Source of the DNA: Oceanicola sp. 502str15
Lineage (GTDB): Bacteria; Pseudomonadota; Alphaproteobacteria; Rhodobacterales; Rhodobacteraceae
DNA length: 64,000 nt
Assembly (NCBI RefSeq): GCF_024105635.1
Contig: NZ_WYDQ01000001.1
Location: 3,658,501 to 3,722,500 of the forward strand
Direction of reading: 5' to 3'
Below the pieces are notes generated by a model that had not been told where the DNA came from, did not search any database, and saw only the letters and a list, made by a program, of their open reading frames with translations. Below, piece after piece: positions 33,460-41,621 of this stretch. The position numbers and the translations under genes were made by a program. Positions within the stretch are counted from its first letter, which is position 1; each line of letters begins with the position of its first letter.

Positions 33460-34403
33460 CAGGCGATCTTCCTTCTCGGGTACTGTTGCACATTCGGGCG
33501 TGTGCGTGCGCCCAGCAGAGTTTCCTCGATGGTTTCATCAATGGATCTCCGCGAGAAAAACGAGCCACGGGTCGGCTTGCCCACGCGCACGACCGGGCAG
33601 CAATTGGTGAGGTAGGTCTCCTGGAATTCCTCCAGGGCCGTGTTGATCTGGTTTTCGATCCGATCCGGGGAAGCCATGTGGGTTGCCGTCGTTACCGCCA
33701 GGAAATCGCCGCTGCCGGCATAGGCCAGCAACAGTTGGTTGCCCCTCAGAGTATCAACGATGACCTCGGCCACGTCACCCATGATGTCGAGGAACTCTTC
33801 ATCATTGGTGCGGACGTAGATGCTGGCGGCGTTCTCGACCGTGATCCCGATGCGCTGGCTCATCGCGTAGCGCGGGCGGCCGATGGCCTTGAGGTAGTTA
33901 CGCAGGGCGGTGAAGGAGATCAGGCCGGTGACGTCCGGTGGGGTCTCGGCATCCTCGAAGTCGTAGCGATGCTGCTGCGACGTGGCGGCCTTGAGCTGCT
34001 CCTGGATCGCGGCGTTGTGGCGGCGGCCCTCGTGCAGGCGTACGATCGAGGCGAGCCGGGTCTTGAACTCGAGTGGCTCCAGCGGCTTGGTGATATAGTC
34101 GACAGCACCGGCCATGAAGGCCTGGTCGATATGCTGGCGGCCCGACATGCCGGTGACCATGACGATCTGCGAGTGGCCCTCCGGGTCCATCGCACGCAGG
34201 ATGCCGACCAGTTCGATACCGTCCATTTCCGGCATCTGGATATCGACGAAGATGCAGTCGAACGGCACGACCTGCTGGCTGACAATACGGAGCGCCTCTT
34301 GGCCGGACGCTGCCGATTGAATGTCTGTCACATCGTGATGACGAAGCACCGCCTCGAAGGCTTCCCGGAAAATCGGATCATCATCTACTGTGAGTGTTTT
34401 CAT
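33459..34403 (-). CDS. Response regulator with degenerate GGDEF-like output domain
   Basis: A 314-residue protein. The N-terminal receiver has LTVDDDP acidic residues, phospho-Asp54 in FVDIQMPEMDG, the switch Thr in MVTGMSG and Lys in DYITKPLEP. The C-terminal region (about 165-290) has a fold pattern like a diguanylate cyclase: RIGITVENAASIYVRTND and LLLAYAGSGDFLAVTT, where AGSGDF stands where GG[DE]EF would be, so cyclase activity is unlikely. I start at ATG 34403, at the beginning of the receiver. It is coupled to the Hpt gene and has a paralogue at 37457-38506. Output is unknown. Confidence 0.85.
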   Translation of the reverse strand: MKTLTVDDDPIFREAFEAVLRHHDVTDIQSAASGQEALRIVSQQVVPFDCIFVDIQMPEMDGIELVGILRAMDPEGHSQIVMVTGMSGRQHIDQAFMAGAVDYITKPLEPLEFKTRLASIVRLHEGRRHNAAIQEQLKAATSQQHRYDFEDAETPPDVTGLISFTALRNYLKAIGRPRYAMSQRIGITVENAASIYVRTNDEEFLDIMGDVAEVIVDTLRGNQLLLAYAGSGDFLAVTTATHMASPDRIENQINTALEEFQETYLTNCCPVVRVGKPTRGSFFSRRSIDETIEETLLGARTRPNVQQYPRRKIA

Positions 34404-34538
34404 TGACCTGTTCCTTCTACTTAAAGGAATCTTAAAAACGGAATGCGGCAGAAATTGGTTCAACCGTAGGTGGCGGAGCTTTTTCTTAATCTTCTTTCGC
34501 GCGACCGGCCCGATTGGCGGTGGCGAGATCGAAAAACC

Positions 34539-35993
34539 TCACCGCAGGGCAGAAACAACACGGCGGGCGCTGGTCAGATCCGCCGCGTCGGAGGCATCCT
34601 GCTCGTCGGATTCCCGGGGTGAGGCCGTGAATTCCGAATCAACCCCAAGTTCAAAGAAGAAGGTCGTCCCCCTTCCTTCGTTCTTGGTGTAGTTTATCGT
34701 GCCGTCGTGGGCCTGCATGATCTGCTTCGAGATGTTCATGCCAAGCCCGGTTCCGCCGATCTTGCGCGTGTCGGACGAGTCCACCTGGCTGAACTTGTCG
34801 AAGACACGCTCACGGTCGGACTCGGACAGGCCGGAGCCCTCGTCTATGACCGATACACGCACGGTGCCGTCGGCAACCTCGAGGCGAACGCGCACCAGCC
34901 CGCCCTCGGGCGAGAACTTTGCGGCGTTGGAGATGATATTGGTCAGAACCTGCTCGATCCGGGCGGCATCGCCGATCACCTGAACGACGCTGTCGACACC
35001 CTCGTAGCCAAGGCGCACGCCCAGCCGCGCGGCGTAGGGCGCGTTGGAGGCGACCGACTGCTCGACCATCGAGGCCAGATCGAAGGGCTGCATCTTGAAG
35101 GGCATGCGCCCGGCTTCGATCTTCTGGATGTCGAGGATCTCGTCGATGAGTTCGATCAGTCGGGTGCAGTTTCGCTGGGCGATGCCCATGACCTGCTTGG
35201 CCTGGTCGCTGAGCGGACCGAGGTGGCCGGCGTGGGCAAGGTCGATCGAGCCTTTGATCGAGGTCAGGGGCGTGCGGAGTTCATGGCTCATCGTGGAGAT
35301 GAACTCGTTCTTCGCCTTGTAGGATTCCTGGGCCTTGTAGTTCTCGTTCTGGAGCGCTTCGACCTGCTCGAACTTGCCGCGGTAGAACGAAAGATAGATC
35401 CGCGAGCAATCGACGACGAAGTACAGAACGAAGACGCTGGTGAACAGCTGTGCCCAGAGCTCCGAGTGGATCGAGGCGCCCGTCACCCAGATATCGTGAA
35501 CCGGAATGAAGATGAACGTCGCGCCGTACATGCCGAGCCGCAGGATCAGGATCGGCAGGATCTGGTGGTTGTTCACCGCCGCAAACAGGGCGGCCGCGAA
35601 CAGGAAGAAGAGCGACATGAAATGCGCCCCGGGGCCCTGGGTCAGCGCGATGGAGATCGAGTAGAACACGATCACCGAGGCACTGATGATCGTGCCGCCA
35701 TAGAGGCCGTTAAGAAGCTGCCGCCCGATCTTGGGGTTCTGGCCCCGCCACGCGAGGATGCGGCGGAAGATGACGAAATCGTAGATCTCGGAAAGCGCGA
35801 TGAGCACCGCCGTGGTGACGGCCAGCGCGACGCTGTAGTAGTAGCCCGCGAGGATCAGTGCGGCGGCAAAGATCATCTGCCGCTGCCACACCAGGTTCTT
35901 TCCGACTGTGGCGTAGTCTTTCATCTGCTTGGCCAGAATCTTCGTGTTCTTGGCCTCGAGACGCAACAACGCTCGGCTGGGTTCCAAATTCAC
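34539..35993 (-). CDS. Membrane sensor histidine kinase
   Basis: A 484-residue kinase. Residues about 45-215 form five to six membrane spans with short loops (QMIFAAALILAGYYYSVAL, FMSLFFLFAAALFAAV, LILRLGMYGATFIFIPV and LFTSVFVLYFVVDCSRIY), an integral-membrane sensor without a large periplasmic domain. After a short coil come ISTMSHELRTPLTSIKGS (His about 236), ISNAAKFSPEGG, VIDEGSGLSESDRERVFDKF and GGTGLGMNISKQIMQAH. The GTG at 35993 is preferred because GGAGAGG sits eight bases upstream; an ATG at 36014 is possible. It is divergent from the LuxI-like gene, so it is a candidate sensor of that signal, by inference only. Confidence 0.9.
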   Translation of the reverse strand: MNLEPSRALLRLEAKNTKILAKQMKDYATVGKNLVWQRQMIFAAALILAGYYYSVALAVTTAVLIALSEIYDFVIFRRILAWRGQNPKIGRQLLNGLYGGTIISASVIVFYSISIALTQGPGAHFMSLFFLFAAALFAAVNNHQILPILILRLGMYGATFIFIPVHDIWVTGASIHSELWAQLFTSVFVLYFVVDCSRIYLSFYRGKFEQVEALQNENYKAQESYKAKNEFISTMSHELRTPLTSIKGSIDLAHAGHLGPLSDQAKQVMGIAQRNCTRLIELIDEILDIQKIEAGRMPFKMQPFDLASMVEQSVASNAPYAARLGVRLGYEGVDSVVQVIGDAARIEQVLTNIISNAAKFSPEGGLVRVRLEVADGTVRVSVIDEGSGLSESDRERVFDKFSQVDSSDTRKIGGTGLGMNISKQIMQAHDGTINYTKNEGRGTTFFFELGVDSEFTASPRESDEQDASDAADLTSARRVVSALR

Positions 35994-36163
35994 ACTGCCT
36001 CTCCAACAACGCATGTACCTGCGTTTGTTCGTTTCTCCGCTACACCTGTGCATGCGGGACACACTCATAGGATGAGTAGAAGGCTTACGTGGCGAAAATG
36101 TGGCGCCTTCTGACAACTACAGAGAAAGTAAAGATGGGGATAACTACCTTGGGTTGGGGTTAG

Positions 36164-36925
36164 ATGCGACATTATCACGGTCTGGAGGCCACGAAGGCTC
36201 AGCGCGTGTTTCCTGAATTGATCACTCCTGGAGTGGTAAGGCGCTTTTCGCGCCAGGAGGAAGAGCCGCGCGTGCACCCCGCGCCGAAGCCCTCCGAAGA
36301 AGCCCGGCCGAGCGGCCTGAGCGCAACCTCCATGTCCCTCGAAACGATGCACCTGCACGGCGACCTGATGGTGAAATACCTGCAGGCGCGGCGCGAGGTC
36401 TTCATCGTGTCCAAGGGGTGGCAGCTCTCGGAAACCCGCGGCATGGAGTTCGACCAGTACGATACGCCCGAGGCCCGCTGGATCGTGGTGCATGAGGGCA
36501 ACGAGGTGCTGGCGGGCATCCGCATTGCGCCCACCACGGCCCGCTGCGGCTTGCACACCTACATGATCCGCGACGCCCAACTGGGCCTTCTGAAGGGCCT
36601 GCCGCTCGACCCGCTCTACGCCGAGGCGCCGGTTTCTGAAAAGATCTGGGAGGCCACGCGTCTTTTTCTGCTCGACCGCGTTCCGGCCTCCCGCCGCGCC
36701 GAGGTGCAGAGTCTGCTGATGCTGAAGATGGCGGCCACCGCGCGCAGTGAAGGTGCTGATCACGTTGTCGGAATCGTGCCGGCGGTGTTTCAGCGCTGGC
36801 TCAAGCGGATCGGTCTGGACGCCGTTCCGGTGGGCCCCCGTTTCGAGCTCGACGGCGATAAATCTCAGGCCGCGCTGTTCAATGTGAGCGAGGCGATGGA
36901 ACCGGAACGCCCCGAAAGCAGTTGA
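36164..36925 (+). CDS. LuxI-family autoinducer synthase
   Basis: A 253-residue protein whose residues from about 60 on align with acyl-homoserine-lactone synthases. All family key residues are visible: Arg76/77 with Phe80 (ARREVFI), Trp86, Glu95-Asp97-Asp100 (GMEFDQYD), Arg120 (AGIRIAPT) and Glu163 with Arg166 (WEATRLFL). It would make an acyl-HSL or related signal from SAM and an acyl donor. A roughly 56-residue N-terminal extension is unusual; a shorter start at Met57 (36332) is possible but lacks a binding site. No LuxR gene is adjacent; instead it lies among kinases and receivers. Confidence 0.85.
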   Translation: MRHYHGLEATKAQRVFPELITPGVVRRFSRQEEEPRVHPAPKPSEEARPSGLSATSMSLETMHLHGDLMVKYLQARREVFIVSKGWQLSETRGMEFDQYDTPEARWIVVHEGNEVLAGIRIAPTTARCGLHTYMIRDAQLGLLKGLPLDPLYAEAPVSEKIWEATRLFLLDRVPASRRAEVQSLLMLKMAATARSEGADHVVGIVPAVFQRWLKRIGLDAVPVGPRFELDGDKSQAALFNVSEAMEPERPESS

Positions 36926-37025
36926 GCTTACCAACGCCCTCAGTCTTTATTATGGTTCAACCAGTGGTTTAAGAGTCGATCAACGAAAGGAGGTACAGTT
37001 CAAGTGTTTTTGCGCATCACCCACC

Positions 37026-37430
37026 GTGAATAACTCATCAGCACCGCTTCCGCGCGTCCTTCACGTTGACGACGACGATGACATCCGCGCAATCGCCCAG
37101 ATCGCCCTTTCGGTCGTGGGCGGGCTCGAAGTTCTTCAATGTTCGAGCGGAAAGGAAGCCCTCGAGGTCGCCAAGGGCTTCGACCCCGACATTTTCCTTC
37201 TCGATGTCATGATGCCGGACATGACCGGCGAAGAGACCCTGACCGGGCTGCGTCTGCTGCCTGACCTTGATCGTGTGCCGGTGGTCTTCATGACGGCGAA
37301 GGCCCAGGAAAGCGATGTCGAGCACCTGATGGAACTCGGCTCCGAGAAGGTCATCGCCAAACCCTTCGATCCGCTTACGCTGGCTGCGGAAGTGGTCACC
37401 ATCTGGCAGAACGCGAGGCCGGCGGGCTGA
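37026..37430 (+). CDS. Stand-alone receiver domain protein
   Basis: A 134-residue CheY-like protein with VLHVDDDDDIR acidic residues, phospho-Asp60 in FLLDVMMPDMTG, VVFMTAKAQ (switch Thr) and VIAKPFDP (Lys). It has no output domain, so it acts through protein contact or as a relay partner for the nearby Hpt. The start is a GTG at 37026. The AAAGGAGG at 36986-36993 is too far upstream for it but fits a nine-codon leader frame (37004-37033) whose end overlaps this start, suggesting coupled translation. Confidence 0.88.
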   Translation: MNNSSAPLPRVLHVDDDDDIRAIAQIALSVVGGLEVLQCSSGKEALEVAKGFDPDIFLLDVMMPDMTGEETLTGLRLLPDLDRVPVVFMTAKAQESDVEHLMELGSEKVIAKPFDPLTLAAEVVTIWQNARPAG

Positions 37431-37456
37431 ACCCCGCCGCCCATCGGCTTTTGCCG

Positions 37457-38506
37457 TCAGTTCGTATCCAGAGTGGGTTCGCTGTGCTGCCGGGCCACGC
37501 GGCGCGTGATGCCAAGGCGCGGACGCCGCGGAACGATCACGCCTTCCTTGGCCCTGCTGTGATCGAGCTTCTGCTGCAGCCGGTTCATCAGACCATCCTC
37601 GGAGGCTCCGGCAATTGCAGAGCGCAGGGAGTCCACGCAATCCTTGCCCGTCTCCGGCTCCATACCCTCGGCCGCGTTCACCCTCAGCCGCACATTGCGG
37701 GGGCTGCCGCCCATGGCTTCGGTGCGTGTGTTCCAGAAATCGGGCTCATCGGCCTTCAGATCGAACGACCGGCAGCCGCTCCCCAGAACCACACAGCCGA
37801 AAATGCCGTCACCGACATAGGTGATGTAGTGCTGACTAGGTGTGAGCTTGTGCGAGATGGTCCCGGCCACTTCTGCGAGAAAGCCTGAAAACGCGTCGCG
37901 GGTCATGGCGCCGTTCATCTCGGCAATATCTTCCACCCTCAAAGCGAAACTCGCGATCGCAAGGATCTTTTCGGGCAGGAGCGAGAGCAGGTGCTCGAGG
38001 TCGCGCTGCGACACACAGGCCGGAACGCCTTCGATCTCGACGGCTTCCGATACCGGAACCTGCATCAGCTTGTCGAGGCGGGCGCTGAGCTGGGCTTCCG
38101 AGCGTTCGAGGCCCAGTGATTTGCGGGTCTGCTCCGCCAACAGGCGGGCGGTGCGGATGCGGGCGCCGAGTTCCAGCCCCTTGATCGGCTTGGTCACGTA
38201 GTCCGACGCGCCGGCGTTGAAGGCCCGGTCGATCGAGGCTTCGTCGAGCAGGGCGGTCAGCATCAGGATGGGTGTGATGGCATAGTCCGGCAGTTTGCGG
38301 ATCCGGGCGCAGAGCTCGATGCCGCAGGTGCCCGGCATCTGGATGTCGAGGAGGATGCAGTCATAGGGCTCCTTCGCGGCCGCGATCCTGGCCTCGGCGC
38401 TGTCGGCGTCGCAGGCGGTTTCAACCTGGTCATACCCGGCGTGCGTGAGCACAGACTTCAGCAACTGAAGAAAGGTGGTGTCATCATCGACTGCAAGGAT
38501 CTGCAA
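37457..38506 (-). CDS. Response regulator with degenerate GGDEF-like output domain (paralogue)
   Basis: A 349-residue protein with the same layout as the regulator at 33459-34403. The receiver has LAVDDDT, phospho-Asp54 in LLDIQMPGTCG, LMLTALLD and DYVTKPIKG. The output region (about 165-275) contains ILAIASFALRVEDIAEMNG and YITYVGDGIFGCVVL, with VGDGIF replacing the cyclase signature, so it is probably catalytically dead. A basic, possibly disordered tail follows. The start is TTG, with AAGGAGCG eight bases upstream. It converges on the stand-alone receiver gene (26-base gap). An inverted repeat AAGTCAA/TTGACTT lies at 38612-38638 in its upstream region. Confidence 0.83.
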   Translation of the reverse strand: MQILAVDDDTTFLQLLKSVLTHAGYDQVETACDADSAEARIAAAKEPYDCILLDIQMPGTCGIELCARIRKLPDYAITPILMLTALLDEASIDRAFNAGASDYVTKPIKGLELGARIRTARLLAEQTRKSLGLERSEAQLSARLDKLMQVPVSEAVEIEGVPACVSQRDLEHLLSLLPEKILAIASFALRVEDIAEMNGAMTRDAFSGFLAEVAGTISHKLTPSQHYITYVGDGIFGCVVLGSGCRSFDLKADEPDFWNTRTEAMGGSPRNVRLRVNAAEGMEPETGKDCVDSLRSAIAGASEDGLMNRLQQKLDHSRAKEGVIVPRRPRLGITRRVARQHSEPTLDTN

Positions 38507-38767
38507 TTTTCGCTCCTTCTGTCCTTCGGTCCCTTTTCAGGCAAGTCACCCGAATAAGGAATCCGAAGCGCGGGCCGCACAATCTGGGCGGGTGTTACAT
38601 CTGGAAGTTGAAAGTCAAATCTGTCAGAACGTTGACTTGATTTAGCCAATTCTAGGCGGGTGACGTGCGGGAACCTGCGAAAGTGGCATTTTTTGCCGTT
38701 TCAGCCCCGCCGGTCCTCTGCAAGGCAGCCGGAAACGGGCAAAAGGCCCTGAGCGCCAGTTCGCCAG

Positions 38768-39274
38768 TTACTTCGGGTCGATGTTTGCCAGCATCTGGCG
38801 CATCACCTTGAGAAAGGTCTCCAGATCCTCGGGCGCGATGTCCCGGATCAGGTCCGCCTCGCAGCCGAGCGCGACGGCCAGAATCTCGGCGTGAACCTGC
38901 AGGCCCCGGTCAGAGAGCCACCAGAGCCGTTTGCGCGGGTCGGCGCCGGGCTGCTCGTGGCGCAGGTGGCCCATCTCGTTCAGGGTTTTCAGCGAGCGGC
39001 TGACGGCGGCCTTGTCCATGCGGATCACGTCGCAGACGCGACTGGCGGTGATGCCCGGCTCGATATTGAGCATCGCGAGCACCCGCCAATCGGTCAGCCC
39101 GAGGCCGAAGTCGCGCCGGTAGATTGCCGAGGTCTGCCGCCCCCAGGCGCTGGCCACGGCATTCAGCAGAAAGGGCGCGTAGTAGTCGATGTCGAGAATC
39201 TCGGCGCCTTCCCGGTTGCGGGTCGGCGGATGAAATCTCTCGTCCTGCGCGGTGATCTGATCGGCTCGTGTCAT
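38768..39274 (-). CDS. MarR-family regulator
   Basis: A 168-residue winged-helix regulator. The DNA-binding part is FGLGLTDWRVLAMLNIEPGI, ASRVCDVIRMDKAAVSRSLK and a wing with RHEQPGADPRKRLWWLSDRG; N- and C-terminal helices form the dimer domain. MarR proteins of this type respond to aromatic acids and their CoA esters. It is the last gene of the minus-strand operon of transporter, P450 and ferredoxin, and probably binds the palindromic operator at 45424-45441 in front of that operon. The 261 bases upstream (38507-38767) of the neighbouring regulator hold no gene. Confidence 0.9.
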   Translation of the reverse strand: MTRADQITAQDERFHPPTRNREGAEILDIDYYAPFLLNAVASAWGRQTSAIYRRDFGLGLTDWRVLAMLNIEPGITASRVCDVIRMDKAAVSRSLKTLNEMGHLRHEQPGADPRKRLWWLSDRGLQVHAEILAVALGCEADLIRDIAPEDLETFLKVMRQMLANIDPK

Positions 39275-39344
39275 GCGGCTGGCCCTTTCAAGCGCTCACC
39301 GATATCCGGGTTCGGGCGCGTTGTCACGAGGGGCACGGCCCGGT

Positions 39345-39668
39345 TCAGAACTGCTCCTCGGGGATATGCACGACGAGGCCGTCGAGCGCTTCGGTCAGAC
39401 GGAGTTGGCAGGAGAGGCGCGAGCTGTCCTTCATTTCAGCCATGGCGCAATCGAGCATGTCTTCCTCGCTTTCCGAGCGTGTATCGGTCTTTCCGGTCCA
39501 GGCGTCGTCGACATAGACGTGGCAGGTGGCGCAGGCCATGGAGCCGCCGCACTCGGCCACGATGCCGGGCACGCCCGCGCCGATTGCGAGCTGCATCACG
39601 CTGTCGCCGGGCTTGCCTTCGAGGGTCTGCTCGCTGCCGTCGGGTTGCCTGTAGGTCACTTTAACCAT
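39345..39668 (-). CDS. [2Fe-2S] ferredoxin, P450 redox partner
   Basis: A 107-residue adrenodoxin/putidaredoxin-type ferredoxin. The cluster ligands are Cys40, Cys46, Cys49 and Cys87 (C-x5-C-x2-C-x37-C; ECGGSMACATCHVY and RLSCQLRLT), and the C-terminal LVVHIPEEQF is typical of the class. It sits ten bases downstream of the P450 gene with AAAGGA before its ATG, so it is the obvious electron donor to that enzyme. A matching ferredoxin reductase is not in the window. Confidence 0.95.
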   Translation of the reverse strand: MVKVTYRQPDGSEQTLEGKPGDSVMQLAIGAGVPGIVAECGGSMACATCHVYVDDAWTGKTDTRSESEEDMLDCAMAEMKDSSRLSCQLRLTEALDGLVVHIPEEQF

Positions 39669-39678
39669 GGGATGTCCT

Positions 39679-40902
39679 TTAATTCGGGATGAGTTTCAGC
39701 GGCAGCCGGTCGAGGGCGCGGATCGCGTTGTTGGGGCGCCAACGGGCCGGGCCGGCGGGTTCGATGCGGTCGACCTTCTCGGCCATGACCGACAGAAGGG
39801 CTTCGAGTTCGCCCCGGGCGATGTTCTGGCCGACGCAGCCGTGGATGCCCGCGCCGAAGGCCATGTGGCCGACCGGGCGGCGGTCGATCCGGAAGGCCTC
39901 CGGGTCGCCCCATTTCTCGGGGTCCATGTTGGCGGCGCCGAGCACGCAGAGCACCTTGGCGCTCTCGGGCACGGGATGGCCGGCGATTTCGGTGTCGAGG
40001 TTGGCGGTCCGCAGGAAGGTGTGCACCGGCGAGGTGATGCGCAGCACCTCCTCAAAGGCCGGGCGGGCGAGCGAGGGGTCGGCCTTCAGCGCCTCCCATT
40101 GGTCGGGGTTCTGCGAGAAGCACCAGAGCGCGTTGCCGATGCCGGTCACGGTCGTGTCGACCCCGGCGGAGAGGAAGCTGCGCACCAGCATGGCGGCTTC
40201 GTCCGGCGTGATCTCGCCCTCGTCGGCGGCACCGTAGACCAGCGCGCCAAGCCCGTCGTCGGTGAGGCGATCACGGGCACAGGCGGCGTTGATCCATGCG
40301 GCGACTTCGGGCGCGCGGGCCATGGCGGCGCGGCGCAGGGCGTTGTCGGGGCCCACCGCGTTGAAGACGATGGCCCCGTAATCCACCAGATGGCGCGGGT
40401 TCACATCGCGCATCCCCACGGCGCGGGGAAAGACGCGGGTGGGGAAGGCCTCGGCAATCTCCACCACGCCCTCGACCTCGGAGCGCTCCAGCAGAGCGTC
40501 CACCACCTCCTCGGCGGCGGCCCGGAAATCGTCCATCAGGGTGCGCACCACCTTGGGCGAGAGCGCCTTGGACATGACCCGCCGGGTCTTGGTGTGATCG
40601 GGCGGGTCGGCCTCGAGGATGATCGAGGGCGGGCGCCAGGGCTTCTCGAGTTTGAAATCGTTGAAGCCGATGCCCCGGGAGGAGACAAAGTTCTCGTGGT
40701 CCGAGAAGGTCTGCCGGGTTTCCTCGTAGCGCCCGACTGCGAGCACGTTGTAGCGCGGAATGAACGCGACCGGCCCGGCCTCGCGCAGGGCGGCATACCA
40801 GCTGAAGGGGTCGGCCAGAACGGTCTCGTCGTAGGGATCGACGTCGAGCACCGGAATGGAGGCATCGGGGGTGAGCGGGGCGTGGCCCTCGATCAGGGTC
40901 AT
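39679..40902 (-). CDS. Cytochrome P450, CYP199A-like
   Basis: A 407-residue soluble bacterial P450. The heme-thiolate loop is FGAGIHGCVGQNIAR (Cys about 352), the I-helix motif LSAGVDTTVTG and the ExxR region FEEVLRITSP. The segment SSRGIGFNDFKLEKPWRPPS followed by ILEADPPDHTKTRRV closely resembles CYP199A enzymes of Rhodopseudomonas, which oxidise or O-demethylate para-substituted benzoates such as 4-methoxybenzoate. Family knowledge therefore suggests an aromatic acid substrate, consistent with the MarR regulator and ABC importer in the same operon. I start at ATG 40902, after GGAAAGGAAA. Confidence 0.9.
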   Translation of the reverse strand: MTLIEGHAPLTPDASIPVLDVDPYDETVLADPFSWYAALREAGPVAFIPRYNVLAVGRYEETRQTFSDHENFVSSRGIGFNDFKLEKPWRPPSIILEADPPDHTKTRRVMSKALSPKVVRTLMDDFRAAAEEVVDALLERSEVEGVVEIAEAFPTRVFPRAVGMRDVNPRHLVDYGAIVFNAVGPDNALRRAAMARAPEVAAWINAACARDRLTDDGLGALVYGAADEGEITPDEAAMLVRSFLSAGVDTTVTGIGNALWCFSQNPDQWEALKADPSLARPAFEEVLRITSPVHTFLRTANLDTEIAGHPVPESAKVLCVLGAANMDPEKWGDPEAFRIDRRPVGHMAFGAGIHGCVGQNIARGELEALLSVMAEKVDRIEPAGPARWRPNNAIRALDRLPLKLIPN

Positions 40903-40919
40903 GGTGGTTTCCTTTCCGG

Positions 40920-41621
40920 TCATGTGGCCAGCGCCACGCCGATGTGGCGTTCGAGCAGGTCGGAGCCCTTCAGCGCGGAGGCAGGGCCGTCATGCACGAT
41001 GGCCCCGCCGGTCATGATGAGCGCGCGGGAGGCGAAGTTGAGCGCCGCCTCGGCGTGCTGTTCCACCAGCACCACCGTGCGACCCTCTGCGGCGAGGCCC
41101 TCGAACACCTGCATCAGTTGTTCGCAGATCACCGGGGCGAGGCCTTCGAGCGGCTCGTCGAGCAGCAGGGTCTGCGGGCCGGTCATCAGGGTGCGGGCGA
41201 TGGCGAGCATCTGCTGCTCGCCGCCCGAAAGCTGCCCGCCGCCGTTGCGCCGCCTCTCCTTGAGCCGGGGGAAGAGGGCATAGGCCTCCTCCAGCGTTGC
41301 CTCGCCGCGCTGTGCGGCGAGCAGGTTCTCTTCGACCGAGAGCGATTTGAAGATGTCGCGTGTCTGCGGCACGAGCCCGAGGCCGGCGGCGTTGCGGCGG
41401 TGCGGGGGCAGGGCGCTCACGGCCTGCCCGTTCAGGCTGACGGTGCCGCCGTGCAGCTTTGTCAGCCCCATCATGGTGGCGAGCAGGGTCGTCTTGCCCG
41501 CGCCGTTGCGTCCGATCACGGCAAGCCGTTCGCCGCGGGGGATCACAAGGTCGATGCCGTTCAGCACATGGGTCGGGCCATAGCCCGCGGTGACGTTCTC
41601 GAGCCTCAGCGCATCAGCCAT
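40920..41621 (-). CDS. livF: Branched-chain-type ABC transporter ATPase (LivF)
   Basis: A 233-residue ATP-binding subunit with Walker A AVIGRNGAGKTTLLATMMG, signature LSGGEQQMLAIARTL, Walker B LLLDEPLEGLAP and a switch histidine in VLVEQHAEAAL. The short length and EPLEGLAP are typical of LivF. Together with LivG, LivM, LivH and the binding protein it forms an importer; co-transcription with the P450 gene suggests an aromatic acid rather than an amino acid. The ATG at 41621 lies within the last codons of livG (8-base overlap). Confidence 0.93.
   Translation of the reverse strand: MADALRLENVTAGYGPTHVLNGIDLVIPRGERLAVIGRNGAGKTTLLATMMGLTKLHGGTVSLNGQAVSALPPHRRNAAGLGLVPQTRDIFKSLSVEENLLAAQRGEATLEEAYALFPRLKERRRNGGGQLSGGEQQMLAIARTLMTGPQTLLLDEPLEGLAPVICEQLMQVFEGLAAEGRTVVLVEQHAEAALNFASRALIMTGGAIVHDGPASALKGSDLLERHIGVALAT

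Noticed and set aside
36119..36163. Possible lux box upstream of the LuxI-like gene
   Set aside because: I looked for an ACCTGN-type 20-base dyad and found none.
38612..38638. AAGTCAA/TTGACTT inverted repeat upstream of the 37457-38506 regulator
   Set aside because: Seven-base arms with a 13-base spacer occur readily by chance and no second copy was found near the other signalling genes; noted only in that gene's entry.
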